Assembly (NCBI RefSeq): GCF_001691565.1
Contig: NZ_MAYO01000003.1
Coordinates: forward strand, 2,035,851-2,099,850
Length of the DNA: 64,000 nucleotides
Origin: Microbacterium oleivorans
GTDB lineage: Bacteria; Actinomycetota; Actinomycetes; Actinomycetales; Microbacteriaceae
Direction of reading: 5' to 3'
Below, one piece after another: positions 7,688 through 16,666 of the stretch (positions are counted from its first letter, which is position 1; every line of letters starts with the position of its first letter). Made by a program: the position numbers and the translations under genes. The notes under the pieces are model-generated. The model ran no database searches. It was not told where the DNA came from and was given only the letters and a program-made list of their open reading frames with translations.

Positions 7688-8920
7688 ATGTCCAGCCCTT
7701 CCCCGTATGTCGATGAGGTCCCCGAGGGGATCCCGACGACCCTGGACTGGGTCGTGCTGAGCGCGGACATGGCGACCATCCACGCGGCGCAGCGGTACGC
7801 GAGCATCGTCGAGTTGTGGGATGACGCGATCCGCGCGGCGACCCGGGATGAGGGTGCGTCGGTGCTGGTGGAACGGTCGGTGCGGCTTGAAGTCGCGTCG
7901 GCGTTGCGGATCACCGAGCACGCCGCGGGACGTCTCATGGGGGTCGGGCGGGCGTTGGTGAAGCGGTACCCGGCGGTGTGGGAGGCGATGAGCCACGCGG
8001 ACATCACCGACACGCACGCGGCGATCATCGTCGACGGGCTCGATGAACTCGACGTCGTGCGGGATGACCTCGTCGGTGAGGTGCTGGCGCTGGCGGAGGA
8101 GATGCCGACCGGGCCGTTCCGCCGCGCGGTGCGACGGATCGTGGACCGGGAGCGTGAGGCGGCGATCGCGGAACGTCACTCTGATGCGGTCGCCCGCCGG
8201 CACGTGCGCGTCGAACCCGGTGCGGACGGGATGGCGTGGCTCACCGCGCACCTACCCGCCGTCGAAGCGCACGCGATCCACGGGCGGCTCACCGCTATCG
8301 CGAACACCCTCGATGATGAGCGTTCGCTGGACCAGAAACGTGCCGACGTGTTCGGCGACCTCCTCATCGACGGGGAGACCGAATCCCTTCCCGCCTCTGC
8401 CCGTGGCATCCGTCCGACCGTGGCGATCACGGTCCCCGCGCTCACCCTCCTCACCGGTGACGGCTCGGCCGCGCAGGTCGACGGCGTCGGCCCTATCCCC
8501 CTCGACCGTGCCCGGGAGCTGTGCGGGGCGGCATCCGGGTGGATGCGGGTCCTCACCCACCCCGAGACCGGAGTCGTCCTCTCCGTCGGACGAGAAAGCT
8601 ACCGTCCACCCGCGGATCTGCGACGGCTCGTCGCCTGGCGGGCAGCCCGGTGCATGGCACCCGGATGCGGGATCCCCGCCGACCGGTGCGACCTGGACCA
8701 CACCGTCGACTGGCAGCACGGCGGCGACACCGCATCCGAGAATCTCGCCCCACTCTGCCGAGGCCACCACACCCTCAAACACCGATCCGACTGGCGAGTC
8801 CGAGCCAAACCTGAGGGCGCGCTCGAGTGGACCTCACCCGCCGGGCGGGTCTACCTCGTGCACCCCGAACGACGCATCCCGCAGTTCACCACCGACCCAC
8901 CCGGATACCCGCCGTTCTAG
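7688..8920 (+). CDS. HNH endonuclease with DUF222 domain (13E12-like)
   Basis: A 410-residue protein. Residues about 30-300 are the DUF222 helical region common in actinobacterial 13E12-repeat proteins. The C-terminus holds an HNH nuclease: CMAPGCGIPADRCDLDHTVD gives two Cys and the DH pair, and NLAPLCRGHHTLKH completes the zinc and catalytic residues (about 330-385). These genes occur in many dispersed copies in Microbacterium-type genomes; their role is unknown and a link to mobile DNA is only suspected. No ribosome site precedes the ATG; TAGTCT six bases upstream indicates a leaderless transcript. Confidence 0.9.
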   Translation: MSSPSPYVDEVPEGIPTTLDWVVLSADMATIHAAQRYASIVELWDDAIRAATRDEGASVLVERSVRLEVASALRITEHAAGRLMGVGRALVKRYPAVWEAMSHADITDTHAAIIVDGLDELDVVRDDLVGEVLALAEEMPTGPFRRAVRRIVDREREAAIAERHSDAVARRHVRVEPGADGMAWLTAHLPAVEAHAIHGRLTAIANTLDDERSLDQKRADVFGDLLIDGETESLPASARGIRPTVAITVPALTLLTGDGSAAQVDGVGPIPLDRARELCGAASGWMRVLTHPETGVVLSVGRESYRPPADLRRLVAWRAARCMAPGCGIPADRCDLDHTVDWQHGGDTASENLAPLCRGHHTLKHRSDWRVRAKPEGALEWTSPAGRVYLVHPERRIPQFTTDPPGYPPF

Positions 8921-8998
8921 GGCTGCCTCACCGCACCATCCGCGCCTCGACGATCCCGGGCGTCCCGGGATCCGTCTGCTCCGCGTCCGGTTCGCGGA

Positions 8999-9541
8999 TC
9001 ACGCGGCGCACCATTTCTCGGCCAGAGTGCGGATCACGCTCGCATTTCGGTTCGTCGCGACCCCCAGCAGCGAAGCCGCACCCAACGGGTCGACCGTGCC
9101 GTCCTGATAGCCCGGCTCGAGCAGCGCGTGGGCCGCACGCCCCCGCACCAGCATCCGGCCCTTGTCGGACGCTCTCTCCTCGACAGCCGCGACCTGCGAC
9201 GGCGACAGCTCGTCCTTCAGCAGGTAGACGTAGTGCCGCACGAGCCCGGGGTTCTCGTCATCCAGCGCCCGAGTCTGCTCGGCAAGCGCGCGGAACTCCG
9301 CAGCGGAGAACACGATCGTCGGCACGTCGAAACCTCGGTCCGCTCCGAAGGCCGTCTCCAATGTCTTCTCGACCCGTTCCCGCGACCGCATCCGCGACGC
9401 GAACCGGACATTGCCCGTGTTGATGTGCGTCACGACCTCCTCGAACCCGACACTCTCGACGACACGGCGGATGTCCTCCTTCGGGAACACCCGCTTCGCA
9501 CCGAGGTTGATCGCCCGCAAGAAGGCCAGATACGTCGTCAC
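8999..9541 (-). CDS. DUF1697 domain-containing protein
   Basis: A 180-residue protein recognised by its start (YLAFLRAINLGAKRVFPKED), the VVTHINTGNVRF segment at about residues 36-47, and a C-terminal RN-x-S-V-I-R-T-L region. The family has a ferredoxin-like fold and no known function. GTG 9541 lies six bases after CAGACT, which fits a weak leaderless -10. It diverges from the PNPOx gene with only 53 bases between starts, so the two promoters must be back to back. Confidence 0.86.
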   Translation of the reverse strand: MTTYLAFLRAINLGAKRVFPKEDIRRVVESVGFEEVVTHINTGNVRFASRMRSRERVEKTLETAFGADRGFDVPTIVFSAAEFRALAEQTRALDDENPGLVRHYVYLLKDELSPSQVAAVEERASDKGRMLVRGRAAHALLEPGYQDGTVDPLGAASLLGVATNRNASVIRTLAEKWCAA

Positions 9542-9594
9542 CCGCCCAGTCTGCCCGGACCGGCCGACACCCCGCGAGGGAGCAGGATGAAGAC

Positions 9595-10137
9595 ATGAAC
9601 GAGCTCACGCGCTGGCTTCGCGACCAACCGTCCCTCATCGGAACACCGCCGCCCCTCGATCTGTCCGACCTCCCGGCCGACCCTCACGACCTCTTCGACC
9701 GCTGGATCCGCGCCGCCGCCGACGCCGGCATCCCCGAAGTGCGTGCCGCGACCCTCGCGACGGCGGATGCCGCCGGCCGCCCGGACGCACGGACCCTCAT
9801 CCTCAAGGGCGTCAGCGCCGACGGGTGGGAGTTCGCCGGCCCGCGCTCCTCCGCGAAGGGGCGCCAGCTCGCCGACAACCCCGCCGCCGCACTGAACTTC
9901 TGGTGGCAACCGGTCATGCGCGCGGTGCGCGTGCGCGGAACCGTGCACGAGGCCGCACCAGCCGAAAGCGCGGCCGACATCGCCGGCAGCCCCGCCGGTG
10001 CACTCCTCGAACCCGGCGAATGGGCGCTCTGGCGTCTCGTCCCCGAGCGCATCGAGTTCTGGCAGGGCTCGCCCGACCGCCGCCACGCCCGCATCGTCTT
10101 CACCCGCGACGGCGACGACTGGGCCCGCGAGGCCTAG
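9595..10137 (+). CDS. Pyridoxine/pyridoxamine 5'-phosphate oxidase-like flavoprotein
   Basis: A 180-residue PNPOx-fold protein. The FMN/PLP region reads DARTLILKGVSADGWEFA (about residues 61-78), then SSAKGRQLADNP and VRVRG, and near the end PERIEFWQGSPDRRHAR. True PdxH enzymes have R-L-H-D-R and finish with R-L-x-P; here the Asp is Ala and the protein stops at WAREA, so the last active-site residues are absent. It may be a divergent oxidase or another FMN enzyme. Its TAG stop overlaps the TAG stop of the convergent helicase in the single tetramer CTAG (10134-10137). Confidence 0.8.
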   Translation: MNELTRWLRDQPSLIGTPPPLDLSDLPADPHDLFDRWIRAAADAGIPEVRAATLATADAAGRPDARTLILKGVSADGWEFAGPRSSAKGRQLADNPAAALNFWWQPVMRAVRVRGTVHEAAPAESAADIAGSPAGALLEPGEWALWRLVPERIEFWQGSPDRRHARIVFTRDGDDWAREA

Positions 10138-12632
10138 AGCCTCACGACCTCGGTCACCCGCACGACCGCAGCGCCCTCCTCGACGGATGCCTCGAGGTCG
10201 ACCTCTGCGCGGATCCGCCAGTCGTGGTCGCCGGCCGGATCGTCGATGATCTGCTCGACGCGCCATATGCCGTTCACGGCATCCGACTCGTCGAACACAC
10301 ACAGGGCGGGACTGCGCGCGGCGCCGCCTGTCAGGATCTCGTCGTGATCGTCGAAGTACCGGTCGAGGATCTCGGGCCAACCGGCATCCGGATCCAACTC
10401 GACCAGCGCGTCGTCGTTCTGCAGCGCGGCGAGCTGCACACGCCGGAACATCTCGTTGCGCACCAGCACGACGAACGCGCGCCGGTTCGCGATGATCGAC
10501 GGCGGCGCGGGCGGAACGACCGGCGCCTCGGGATCGGCGGCCGGGTTGATGAGCGCGTTCCACTCGTCGACGAGACTCGAGTCGACCTGACGCACCAACT
10601 CACCGAGCCACTCGATGAGATCGAGCAACTCGTCGGTGCGCGCCTCGGCGGGCACCGTCTGCCGGATCGCCCGGTACGCGTCGGACAGGTACCGCAGCAC
10701 CAGGCCCTCGCTCCGCCCCAGTTGGTAGAACGACACGAACTCGCCGAACGACATCGCCCGCTCGAACATGTCGCGGACGACCGACTTCGGCGACAGCTCG
10801 AAGTCCCGCACCCACGGCTGACTCGACGCGAACGTCTCGTACGCCTGCGCCAGCAGCTCCGCGAGCGGCTTCGGCCACGTCACCGACTCGAGCAGCTCCA
10901 TGCGCTCGTCGTACTCGATGCCGTCGCGCTTCATCGCGCCGACCGCCTCGCCGCGCGCCTTGTACTCCTGCTGCGACAGGATCGCGCGCGGATCGTCGAG
11001 CGTCGACTCGATCACGCTCACCACGTCGAGCGCGTAATGACCCGTCCCGGTCTCGCTGTCGTCCGGGGACAGCAGGTCGATCGCGGCGAGCGCGAACGGC
11101 GACAGCGGCTGGTTGAGCGCGAAGTTGGGCTGCAGGTCGACGGTGAGACGGATGCCGTCGACATCGGCCACGACGATGTCCGCCGCCGTGAGGGTGCGGA
11201 ACAGCGCGATAGCCCGGCGGGCCAGCTCGTACTGCCGGGCGCGCGGCTCGTGGTTGTCGAAGACGAGGGAGCGGACGTTCGCGAAGACGTCGCCGCCGCG
11301 ACCGATCAGGTTGATGAGCATCGCCGAGGTCAGCTTCAGCTGAGGCGACAGCGGCTCGGGCTCCGCCGCGACCAGACGCTCGAAGGAGCCCTCGCCCCAG
11401 TTCACGACGCCCGTCGGCGCCTTCTTGCGGACGATCTTCTTGCGCTTGGCGGCATCGTCCCCGGCCTTCGCGAGAGCGACGGCGTTCTCGATCTCCCACT
11501 CCGGGGCCAGCACGACGACGCTGCCGTGTGTGTCGTACCCCGCCCGCCCTGCGCGTCCGGCGATCTGGTGGAACTCACGCGCCGAGAGCTGGCGCATCTT
11601 CGTCCCGTCGTACTTCGACAGCGCCGTGATCAGCACGGTGCGGATGGGCACGTTGATGCCGACGCCGAGGGTGTCGGTGCCGCAGATCACGCGGAGAAGC
11701 CCGCGCTGCGCGAGCGTCTCGACGAGCCGCCGGTAGCGCGGCAGCATCCCGGCGTGATGGACGCCGATGCCGGCGCGCACCAGCCGCGACAGCGTCTTGC
11801 CGAATCCGGTCGTGAACCGGAACCCGCCGATGGCGTCGGCGATCTCGTCGCGCTGCTCGCGGGTCGTGAGCTTCACGCTCGACAGCGCCTGCGCCCGCTC
11901 GAGCGCCGCGGCCTGCGAGAAGTGGACGATGTAGACCGGCGTCTCGCGGTTCTCGAGCAGCCCCTCCACCACCTCGTGCACGGGCCGCCGGGCGTAGGAG
12001 TAGTCGAGCGGCACCGGGCGCTCGACGCCCGCGATGTGCGCGACCGCTCGCCCGGTGCGGCGTTCGAGGTCGGTCTTGATGGCCGTGACGTCGCCGAGGG
12101 TCGCCGACATCAGCAGGAACTGCGCCTTCGGGAGGAGCAGCAGCGGCACCTGCCACGCCCATCCGCGGTCGGGGTCGCCGTAGTAGTGGAACTCGTCCAT
12201 CACGACCTGGTCGATCTCTGCGTCGGGGCCGAGGCGCAGTGCGACGTTCGCCAGGATCTCGGCGGTGCAGCAGATGATCGGCGCGTCGGGGTTCACCGAC
12301 GAATCGCCCGTGACCATGCCCACGGCATCCGGTCCGAAGATGTCGACGAGAGCGAAGAACTTCTCGCTGACGAGGGCTTTGATGGGAGCCGTGTAGTACG
12401 TGCGGCCGCCGCGGGCGAGGGATGCCGCGTGTGCCGCGACCGCGACGAGGGACTTGCCCGTGCCGGTCGGCGTCGCGAGGATCACGTGCGATCCGGACGC
12501 GAGCTCGAGGACGGCCTCGTCCTGCGCGGGGTACAGGTCGATGCCGCGCTCGATCGTCCACTCGAGGAAGCCCTCGTAGACGGCGTCGGGGGTCGACCCC
12601 GCCGGAATGAGGTCCCGGAGCGTCGAGGTCAT
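10134..12632 (-). CDS. Ski2-like DEAD/DEAH-box helicase with DUF3516-type C-terminus
   Basis: An 832-residue SF2 helicase. Walker A is ATPTGTGKSL (about residue 42), motif II is DEFHYYGD, motif III SATLGD, and motif VI QIAGRAGRAGYD. The C-terminal 400 residues carry no known nucleic-acid module but match the DUF3516 region of actinobacterial helicases as I recall it. RNA is the likely substrate, by family. ATG 12632 is six bases after CAGACT, a leaderless arrangement; the six extra codons upstream cover that promoter. It is convergent with the PNPOx gene, sharing 4 bases. Confidence 0.88.
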   Translation of the reverse strand: MTSTLRDLIPAGSTPDAVYEGFLEWTIERGIDLYPAQDEAVLELASGSHVILATPTGTGKSLVAVAAHAASLARGGRTYYTAPIKALVSEKFFALVDIFGPDAVGMVTGDSSVNPDAPIICCTAEILANVALRLGPDAEIDQVVMDEFHYYGDPDRGWAWQVPLLLLPKAQFLLMSATLGDVTAIKTDLERRTGRAVAHIAGVERPVPLDYSYARRPVHEVVEGLLENRETPVYIVHFSQAAALERAQALSSVKLTTREQRDEIADAIGGFRFTTGFGKTLSRLVRAGIGVHHAGMLPRYRRLVETLAQRGLLRVICGTDTLGVGINVPIRTVLITALSKYDGTKMRQLSAREFHQIAGRAGRAGYDTHGSVVVLAPEWEIENAVALAKAGDDAAKRKKIVRKKAPTGVVNWGEGSFERLVAAEPEPLSPQLKLTSAMLINLIGRGGDVFANVRSLVFDNHEPRARQYELARRAIALFRTLTAADIVVADVDGIRLTVDLQPNFALNQPLSPFALAAIDLLSPDDSETGTGHYALDVVSVIESTLDDPRAILSQQEYKARGEAVGAMKRDGIEYDERMELLESVTWPKPLAELLAQAYETFASSQPWVRDFELSPKSVVRDMFERAMSFGEFVSFYQLGRSEGLVLRYLSDAYRAIRQTVPAEARTDELLDLIEWLGELVRQVDSSLVDEWNALINPAADPEAPVVPPAPPSIIANRRAFVVLVRNEMFRRVQLAALQNDDALVELDPDAGWPEILDRYFDDHDEILTGGAARSPALCVFDESDAVNGIWRVEQIIDDPAGDHDWRIRAEVDLEASVEEGAAVVRVTEVVRL

Positions 12633-12685
12633 CCCTCGAGTCTGCCCCACCGACGGCGGGACGGCGGCACACGACCGAGCACGCG

Positions 12686-13885
12686 TCAGGGCATGTCCGC
12701 CTTCGCGGCGAGCACGCGTGCCGCGGCCGCGTCGACCTGGGCGGCGAACTGGGGGTCGGCCTTCGCCTTCGCGAGCACCGCGTCGTACATCGCGGGGAAC
12801 ACCGACGGCTTCGCCGACACGAGCACGACGTCGACGCCGGCCGAGATCGCCTTCACGGCGCGGTCGGCCGGCGACCAGGCCGAGACGGCGACCGCCGCCG
12901 ACAGGTCGTCCGAGAACACCACGCCGTCGAAGCCGACCTCGCTCCGCAGGAGTCCGACGACCTTCGGCGAGAACACGGCCGGGGTGGATCCGTCGATCCG
13001 GTCGTAGATCGCCGACGAGACCATCACCGCCGACGGGCCCGCCGCGACGAGGGGACGGTAGACGTCGACGTCCGGGCCGTCCCGCGTCACCGTCGTGTCG
13101 ACGACGTCGGCCGTGGTGTCGGTGTTCGCGGACACGTGGCCGAGGCCGGGGAAGTGCTTGAACGTGGGGAGGATGCCGGCGCCCCGCATCCCCTCGGCGA
13201 AAGCCCCCGCCTTGTCGGCGACGGTCGACGCGTCGTAGCCGTACTGCCGTCCATAGCCGCCGATCGGCGGGTTGTCGAAGCGCGTCGCCTTGCTCGTGAC
13301 GATGTCGGCGACGGGAGCGAGGTCGAGGTTCACTCCCGCATCGGCGAGCTCACGCCCCCACGCCCCGGCCTTCGCCTGGAGCTGGTCGGAAGGCAGGTCT
13401 GCCTGGCGGATGCCGTAGGGCATCGCGTCGAACCCCGGTCCCCGCAGCACCTGGACCTCGCCTCCCTCCTGGTCGGTCGCGACCCAGAGCGGCAGGTCCG
13501 GCTCGGCGAGCGAGGTGAACCGCGACACGACGCTCGCCGTGGCCGCCACCCCGCCCGTCGACCGTCCGCTCAGGAAGATGCCGCCGGCGTGCCGGTCGCG
13601 GACGGCCGCCAGGGTGCCCGGCGACGCCGCGGTCGCGGGGGTCCCGACCATGAAGAGCTGACCGACACGCTCCTCGAGGCTGAGCGCGTCCAGCGCGTCC
13701 GGCGTCGGGACCGCCGAGGGCGACGCGGCGGGAGAGGACGCCGGCGGGGACGCCCCCGGAGAGGGTGAGACAGACGGCGACGAAGCTGACGGTGGCGGGG
13801 ACCCCGTGGGAGAGGGGGCGCACCCTGCAAGGATCGACGCGGCCATCGCCATGGCGAGCACGGACCATCTCCACGACCGACGCAC
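12686..13885 (-). CDS. GH3 family glycoside hydrolase lipoprotein (beta-N-acetylhexosaminidase-like)
   Basis: A 399-residue secreted lipoprotein: basic start, hydrophobic core and lipobox LAGC at about residues 19-22, then a 40-residue Ser/Pro-rich linker. The catalytic domain has KHFPGLGHVS (about residues 243-252), the NagZ-type loop position, and FSDDLSAAV with the nucleophile Asp (about residue 323). It is a single-domain member of NagZ length, so cleavage of N-acetylglucosaminides, probably cell-wall muropeptides outside the membrane, is the best guess. GTG 13885 follows CAGAAT by six bases. Confidence 0.88.
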   Translation of the reverse strand: MRRSWRWSVLAMAMAASILAGCAPSPTGSPPPSASSPSVSPSPGASPPASSPAASPSAVPTPDALDALSLEERVGQLFMVGTPATAASPGTLAAVRDRHAGGIFLSGRSTGGVAATASVVSRFTSLAEPDLPLWVATDQEGGEVQVLRGPGFDAMPYGIRQADLPSDQLQAKAGAWGRELADAGVNLDLAPVADIVTSKATRFDNPPIGGYGRQYGYDASTVADKAGAFAEGMRGAGILPTFKHFPGLGHVSANTDTTADVVDTTVTRDGPDVDVYRPLVAAGPSAVMVSSAIYDRIDGSTPAVFSPKVVGLLRSEVGFDGVVFSDDLSAAVAVSAWSPADRAVKAISAGVDVVLVSAKPSVFPAMYDAVLAKAKADPQFAAQVDAAAARVLAAKADMP

Positions 13886-13931
13886 ACCGACATTCTGCGC
13901 CTGCTCCGGCCGTTGTGCGCCGGGGCCCGGT

Positions 13932-14030
13932 GTTCCGTATTCAGTCTCGACGGATACTCATAAGGACGTGCCACACCGGATCGCCGGGCATCCGCCCGTC
14001 ATAGGTCGGCACCGAGACTGAATACCGAAC
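13932..14030. repeat. REPIN-like element, copy 1
   Basis: GTTCCGTATTCAGTCTCG (13932-13949) and CGAGACTGAATACCGAAC (14013-14030) are inverted copies with one mismatch in 18 bases, about 63 bases apart. The inner sequence is not shared with the copy at 23.34 kb. The element lies in the 242-base gap between the GH3 lipoprotein promoter and the symporter end; the gap holds no gene. Confidence 0.75.
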
Positions 14031-14080
14031 GCGTGTCAGCGAACACCGAACACGTGTCAGCGAACATCGAACACGTGGCG
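14025..14080. repeat. 21-bp tandem repeat
   Basis: CCGAACGCGTGTCAGCGAACA (14025-14045) is followed by CCGAACACGTGTCAGCGAACA with one change (14046-14066) and by a partial third unit, TCGAACACGTGG. It starts within the right terminus of the REPIN-like element, so it may have grown from it. Confidence 0.7.
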
Positions 14081-14127
14081 AGGCGCACCGGATCGCCCGG
14101 CACGCGCTCTCGCCGACGCCGCCCGCC

Positions 14128-15585
14128 TCAACTCCTCCCCGGCGTGTGCAGCCTCGCGAGGTAGGCGCCCGCGCGCACGGGCGCGCCGGAGCGATCGGTG
14201 AGCGATACGACGACCGAGACGGCGGTCGCGAGGGGAATGGTCCACGCGGCGGGCTGCGCGAGTAGCGGAGCGGCCATGCCGACCCCGCCGACCGCCGCGT
14301 GCACGAGGAACGCGAGCCCGCACGCGACCGCGCCGATCACCATGCCCGCCACCGCGCCGCGGGCCGTCAGGCGCGACCACCAGATCGACAGCAGCAGGAC
14401 GGGCGACAGAGCGGATGCCGCGAACACGAACACGGCGCCGACCGAGGCCACGAGTCCCGCCGGCTGGGTCAGCAAAGCGATGGCGAGCGGGACGAGGGCC
14501 ACGAGCAGGGCGGACAGCCGGAACGAGCGGACGGAACCGCTGAACACGTCCTGGCTGATGACGCCGGCGAGCGAGACCGTGAGTCCCGCCGACGTCGCGA
14601 GGAAGGCGGCGAAGGCTCCCGCGACCACGAGGGCGGTGAGCAGTTCCCCGACGAACCCGGGGAAGACCCGTGCGGGCAGGACGAGCGCGACGGTGTCGGC
14701 GAGGCCCGGTCGGGCGAGGTCGGGCGCCACGATCCGCGCGAGCAGACCGATCACGCTCGAGACGGCGTAGAAGACGCTCACCATCACGATGACGAGGACG
14801 GTCGTCCGCCGCGCCGAACCGCCGGTGGGGCTCGTGTAGAACCGAACCAGCACGTGGGGAAGACCCATCGTGCCGAGGAGCAGTGCGAGCAGGAGCGACC
14901 CGGCGGCGTAGGCGTCGAGACCCGAAGGGCCCGCCTCGGCCGGGAAGACGACGAGCGGATCGATGTCTCTCGCGCCCCCGCCGACGGCGAAGGCGATGAG
15001 TACGGCGGGCACGAGCAGGGCGGTGAGCTTCAGCCAGTACTGGAACGCCTGCACGTACGTGATCGCCCGCATCCCGCCGGCGGCGGCCGCCGCCGCGACG
15101 AGGACCGCCACGAGCACAGCGCCGACCCACGGCGGGATGTCGGCCACGACCTGCAGCGTGATCCCTGCGCCGTGGAGCTGCGGCACGATGTACAGCCACC
15201 CGATGAGCAGGCACGCGGCGCTCGTCACCCGTCGCGCCCGTCTCGATTCCAGTCGCGCCTCGATGAAGTCCGGGATCGTGTAGGCGCCGCTGCGACGAAG
15301 AGGTGCCGCGACGAACAGCAGTACGAGCAGGTAGCCGGCGGCGTATCCGATGGGGAACCAGAACCCCTCGGCGCCGCTCAGCAGGACGAGTCCCGACAGG
15401 CCGAGGAACGTCCCGGCCGAGAGGTACTCCCCGCTGATCGCGGAGGCGTTCCAGACGGGCCTGACGGTGCGGGATGCCACGAAGAAGTCGCTCGTGGTCC
15501 GCGAGATACGCAGGCCGTACGCACCGATGAGCGTCGTCGCGCCGACGACGAGCGCGACGGCGACGAGGTCGAGGACGGCGTTCAC
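14128..15585 (-). CDS. Sodium:solute symporter (SSS; ActP/MctC-type monocarboxylate carrier)
   Basis: A 485-residue permease with about 13 membrane segments. The SSS signature is seen as GAEGFWFPIGYAAGYLL (about residues 68-84), with GWLYIVPQLHGAGITLQ further on. ActP and MctC relatives import acetate, propionate or pyruvate with Na+. GTG 15585 overlaps the stop of the DUF485-like gene by four bases (GTGA), which shows translational coupling and mirrors the yjcH-actP pair of other bacteria. It is the last gene of the kinase-regulator operon, so its expression and the signal it imports are probably linked. Confidence 0.87.
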   Translation of the reverse strand: MNAVLDLVAVALVVGATTLIGAYGLRISRTTSDFFVASRTVRPVWNASAISGEYLSAGTFLGLSGLVLLSGAEGFWFPIGYAAGYLLVLLFVAAPLRRSGAYTIPDFIEARLESRRARRVTSAACLLIGWLYIVPQLHGAGITLQVVADIPPWVGAVLVAVLVAAAAAAGGMRAITYVQAFQYWLKLTALLVPAVLIAFAVGGGARDIDPLVVFPAEAGPSGLDAYAAGSLLLALLLGTMGLPHVLVRFYTSPTGGSARRTTVLVIVMVSVFYAVSSVIGLLARIVAPDLARPGLADTVALVLPARVFPGFVGELLTALVVAGAFAAFLATSAGLTVSLAGVISQDVFSGSVRSFRLSALLVALVPLAIALLTQPAGLVASVGAVFVFAASALSPVLLLSIWWSRLTARGAVAGMVIGAVACGLAFLVHAAVGGVGMAAPLLAQPAAWTIPLATAVSVVVSLTDRSGAPVRAGAYLARLHTPGRS

Positions 15586-15950
15586 CGCTCGTCCTCCTCG
15601 CGGAGCGCACGGTAGCGCCGCTCGTTGCGATTCGCGCCGCGGACGTAGAGGATCGCGAACCCCGCGATCGCGGGGTAGAACCCGAACGCGTGCAGCAGCC
15701 ACGACAGCGGCACGCCGAACCACACGATCTGATCCAGCTCCGGGATCAGCGTGAGCGCGCCGTACAGGACGAGCACCACCACGACGAACCCGAACAGCGT
15801 GCCGAGCGCGAGGCGCAACTGCGACCGCCGCAACGCCCGCGCGTACGCAGCCTCGACGTCGTCGACGGGCGCCCCCGGGAGGGCGATCCCGCGGGTCGGT
15901 GCGCCGGGCTTTCCGGCGCCTGCCGAGACGCGGACGCGGCCCGCGCTCAC
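15582..15950 (-). CDS. DUF485-like small membrane partner of the symporter
   Basis: A 122-residue protein with a Gly/Pro-rich N-terminal 30 residues, a cytoplasmic helix (DVEAAYARALRRSQLRL, residues 30-46) and two membrane segments (about 47-68 and 76-100), ending in a charged tail. The size, topology and place directly before an SSS symporter match YjcH/DUF485 proteins, whose exact role with ActP is unknown. GTG 15950 overlaps the stop of the LytTR gene by four bases, so I reject the longer open frame. Similarity is judged by topology and context more than by motif. Confidence 0.7.
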   Translation of the reverse strand: MSAGRVRVSAGAGKPGAPTRGIALPGAPVDDVEAAYARALRRSQLRLALGTLFGFVVVVLVLYGALTLIPELDQIVWFGVPLSWLLHAFGFYPAIAGFAILYVRGANRNERRYRALREEDER

Positions 15951-16666
15951 GCGCCGCTCCGGCCGATCAGCGCCTCCCGCACGAGCGGCACGAATCGGCG
16001 GCTGACGGGGAGCGCGGTGTCCCCGACCCACACGGCGGGTTCGGCACCCGAGAGGCGTACCTCGGTGACGGATGCCGCCCGCACGAGGAACGAGCGATGG
16101 ATCCGGACGAAACCGGCATCCGCCCATCGCGTCTCGAGCTCGGAGATCGGGATGCGGACGAGGTGCCCCGCGTCGCCGTCGGTCTGCAGCCTCGTGTAGT
16201 CGCCTTCCGCCCGCACCCAGCGGACGTCGCGGCGGTGGACGAAGCGGACGGTCGCACCGACCGTGACGGGCAGGACCTCGTCGCCGTCCACGGGTCCGTC
16301 GGTCACGACGATCCGGTCGACGGCACGGCGCAGGCGATCGGCCCGGACCGGCTTCAGCAGGTAGTCGAGCGCTCGCAGCTCGAACGCGTCGACGGCGTGC
16401 GCGTCGTCCGCGGTCACGAAGACGACAGCCGGCGGGGACGCCAGCGCGCTCAGCGCGGTCGCGAGGTCGAGACCCGACAGCCCCGGCATGTGGATGTCGA
16501 GGAACGCCGCCGCGACCTGGCGCTCCGTCAGCAGCCGCAGCGCGTCAGCGCCGGACGAGGCCGTGACCACCTCGCCGATCCGCTCATCTGCGCGCAGGAG
16601 GAAGGCGAGCTCGTCGAGCGCCGGCTTCTCGTCGTCGGCGACGAGGACGTCGATCATGGCGGTCAC
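15947..16666 (-). CDS. LytTR-family response regulator
   Basis: A 239-residue regulator. The receiver has the acidic pair D11/D12, the phospho-acceptor Asp57 in AFLDIHMPG, T in FVTADD and K in YLLKPV. The C-terminal LytTR domain (about 130-235) includes VRWVRAEGDYTRLQT and FVRIHRSFLV. LytTR proteins bind direct repeats about 21 bp apart and usually activate. GTG 16666 overlaps the kinase stop as GTGA; ATG 16657 is the alternative start. With the LytS-type kinase upstream it forms a complete two-component pair; likely targets are the flanking transporters. Confidence 0.92.
   Translation of the reverse strand: MTAMIDVLVADDEKPALDELAFLLRADERIGEVVTASSGADALRLLTERQVAAAFLDIHMPGLSGLDLATALSALASPPAVVFVTADDAHAVDAFELRALDYLLKPVRADRLRRAVDRIVVTDGPVDGDEVLPVTVGATVRFVHRRDVRWVRAEGDYTRLQTDGDAGHLVRIPISELETRWADAGFVRIHRSFLVRAASVTEVRLSGAEPAVWVGDTALPVSRRFVPLVREALIGRSGA

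Noticed and set aside
7688-8920. HNH/DUF222 gene as a sign of an intron, intein or mobile island
   Set aside because: No flanking repeats, no interrupted host gene and no change in base use are visible; the family is common as free-standing genes.
9825-13007. A 1060-codon plus-strand frame across the Ski2-like helicase and GH3 genes
   Set aside because: It runs through two well-supported minus-strand genes and their gap, so it cannot be a gene of its own.
14057-15610. Alternative minus-strand frame over the SSS symporter
   Set aside because: The other frame has 13 membrane segments and family motifs; this one is Arg-rich shadow.
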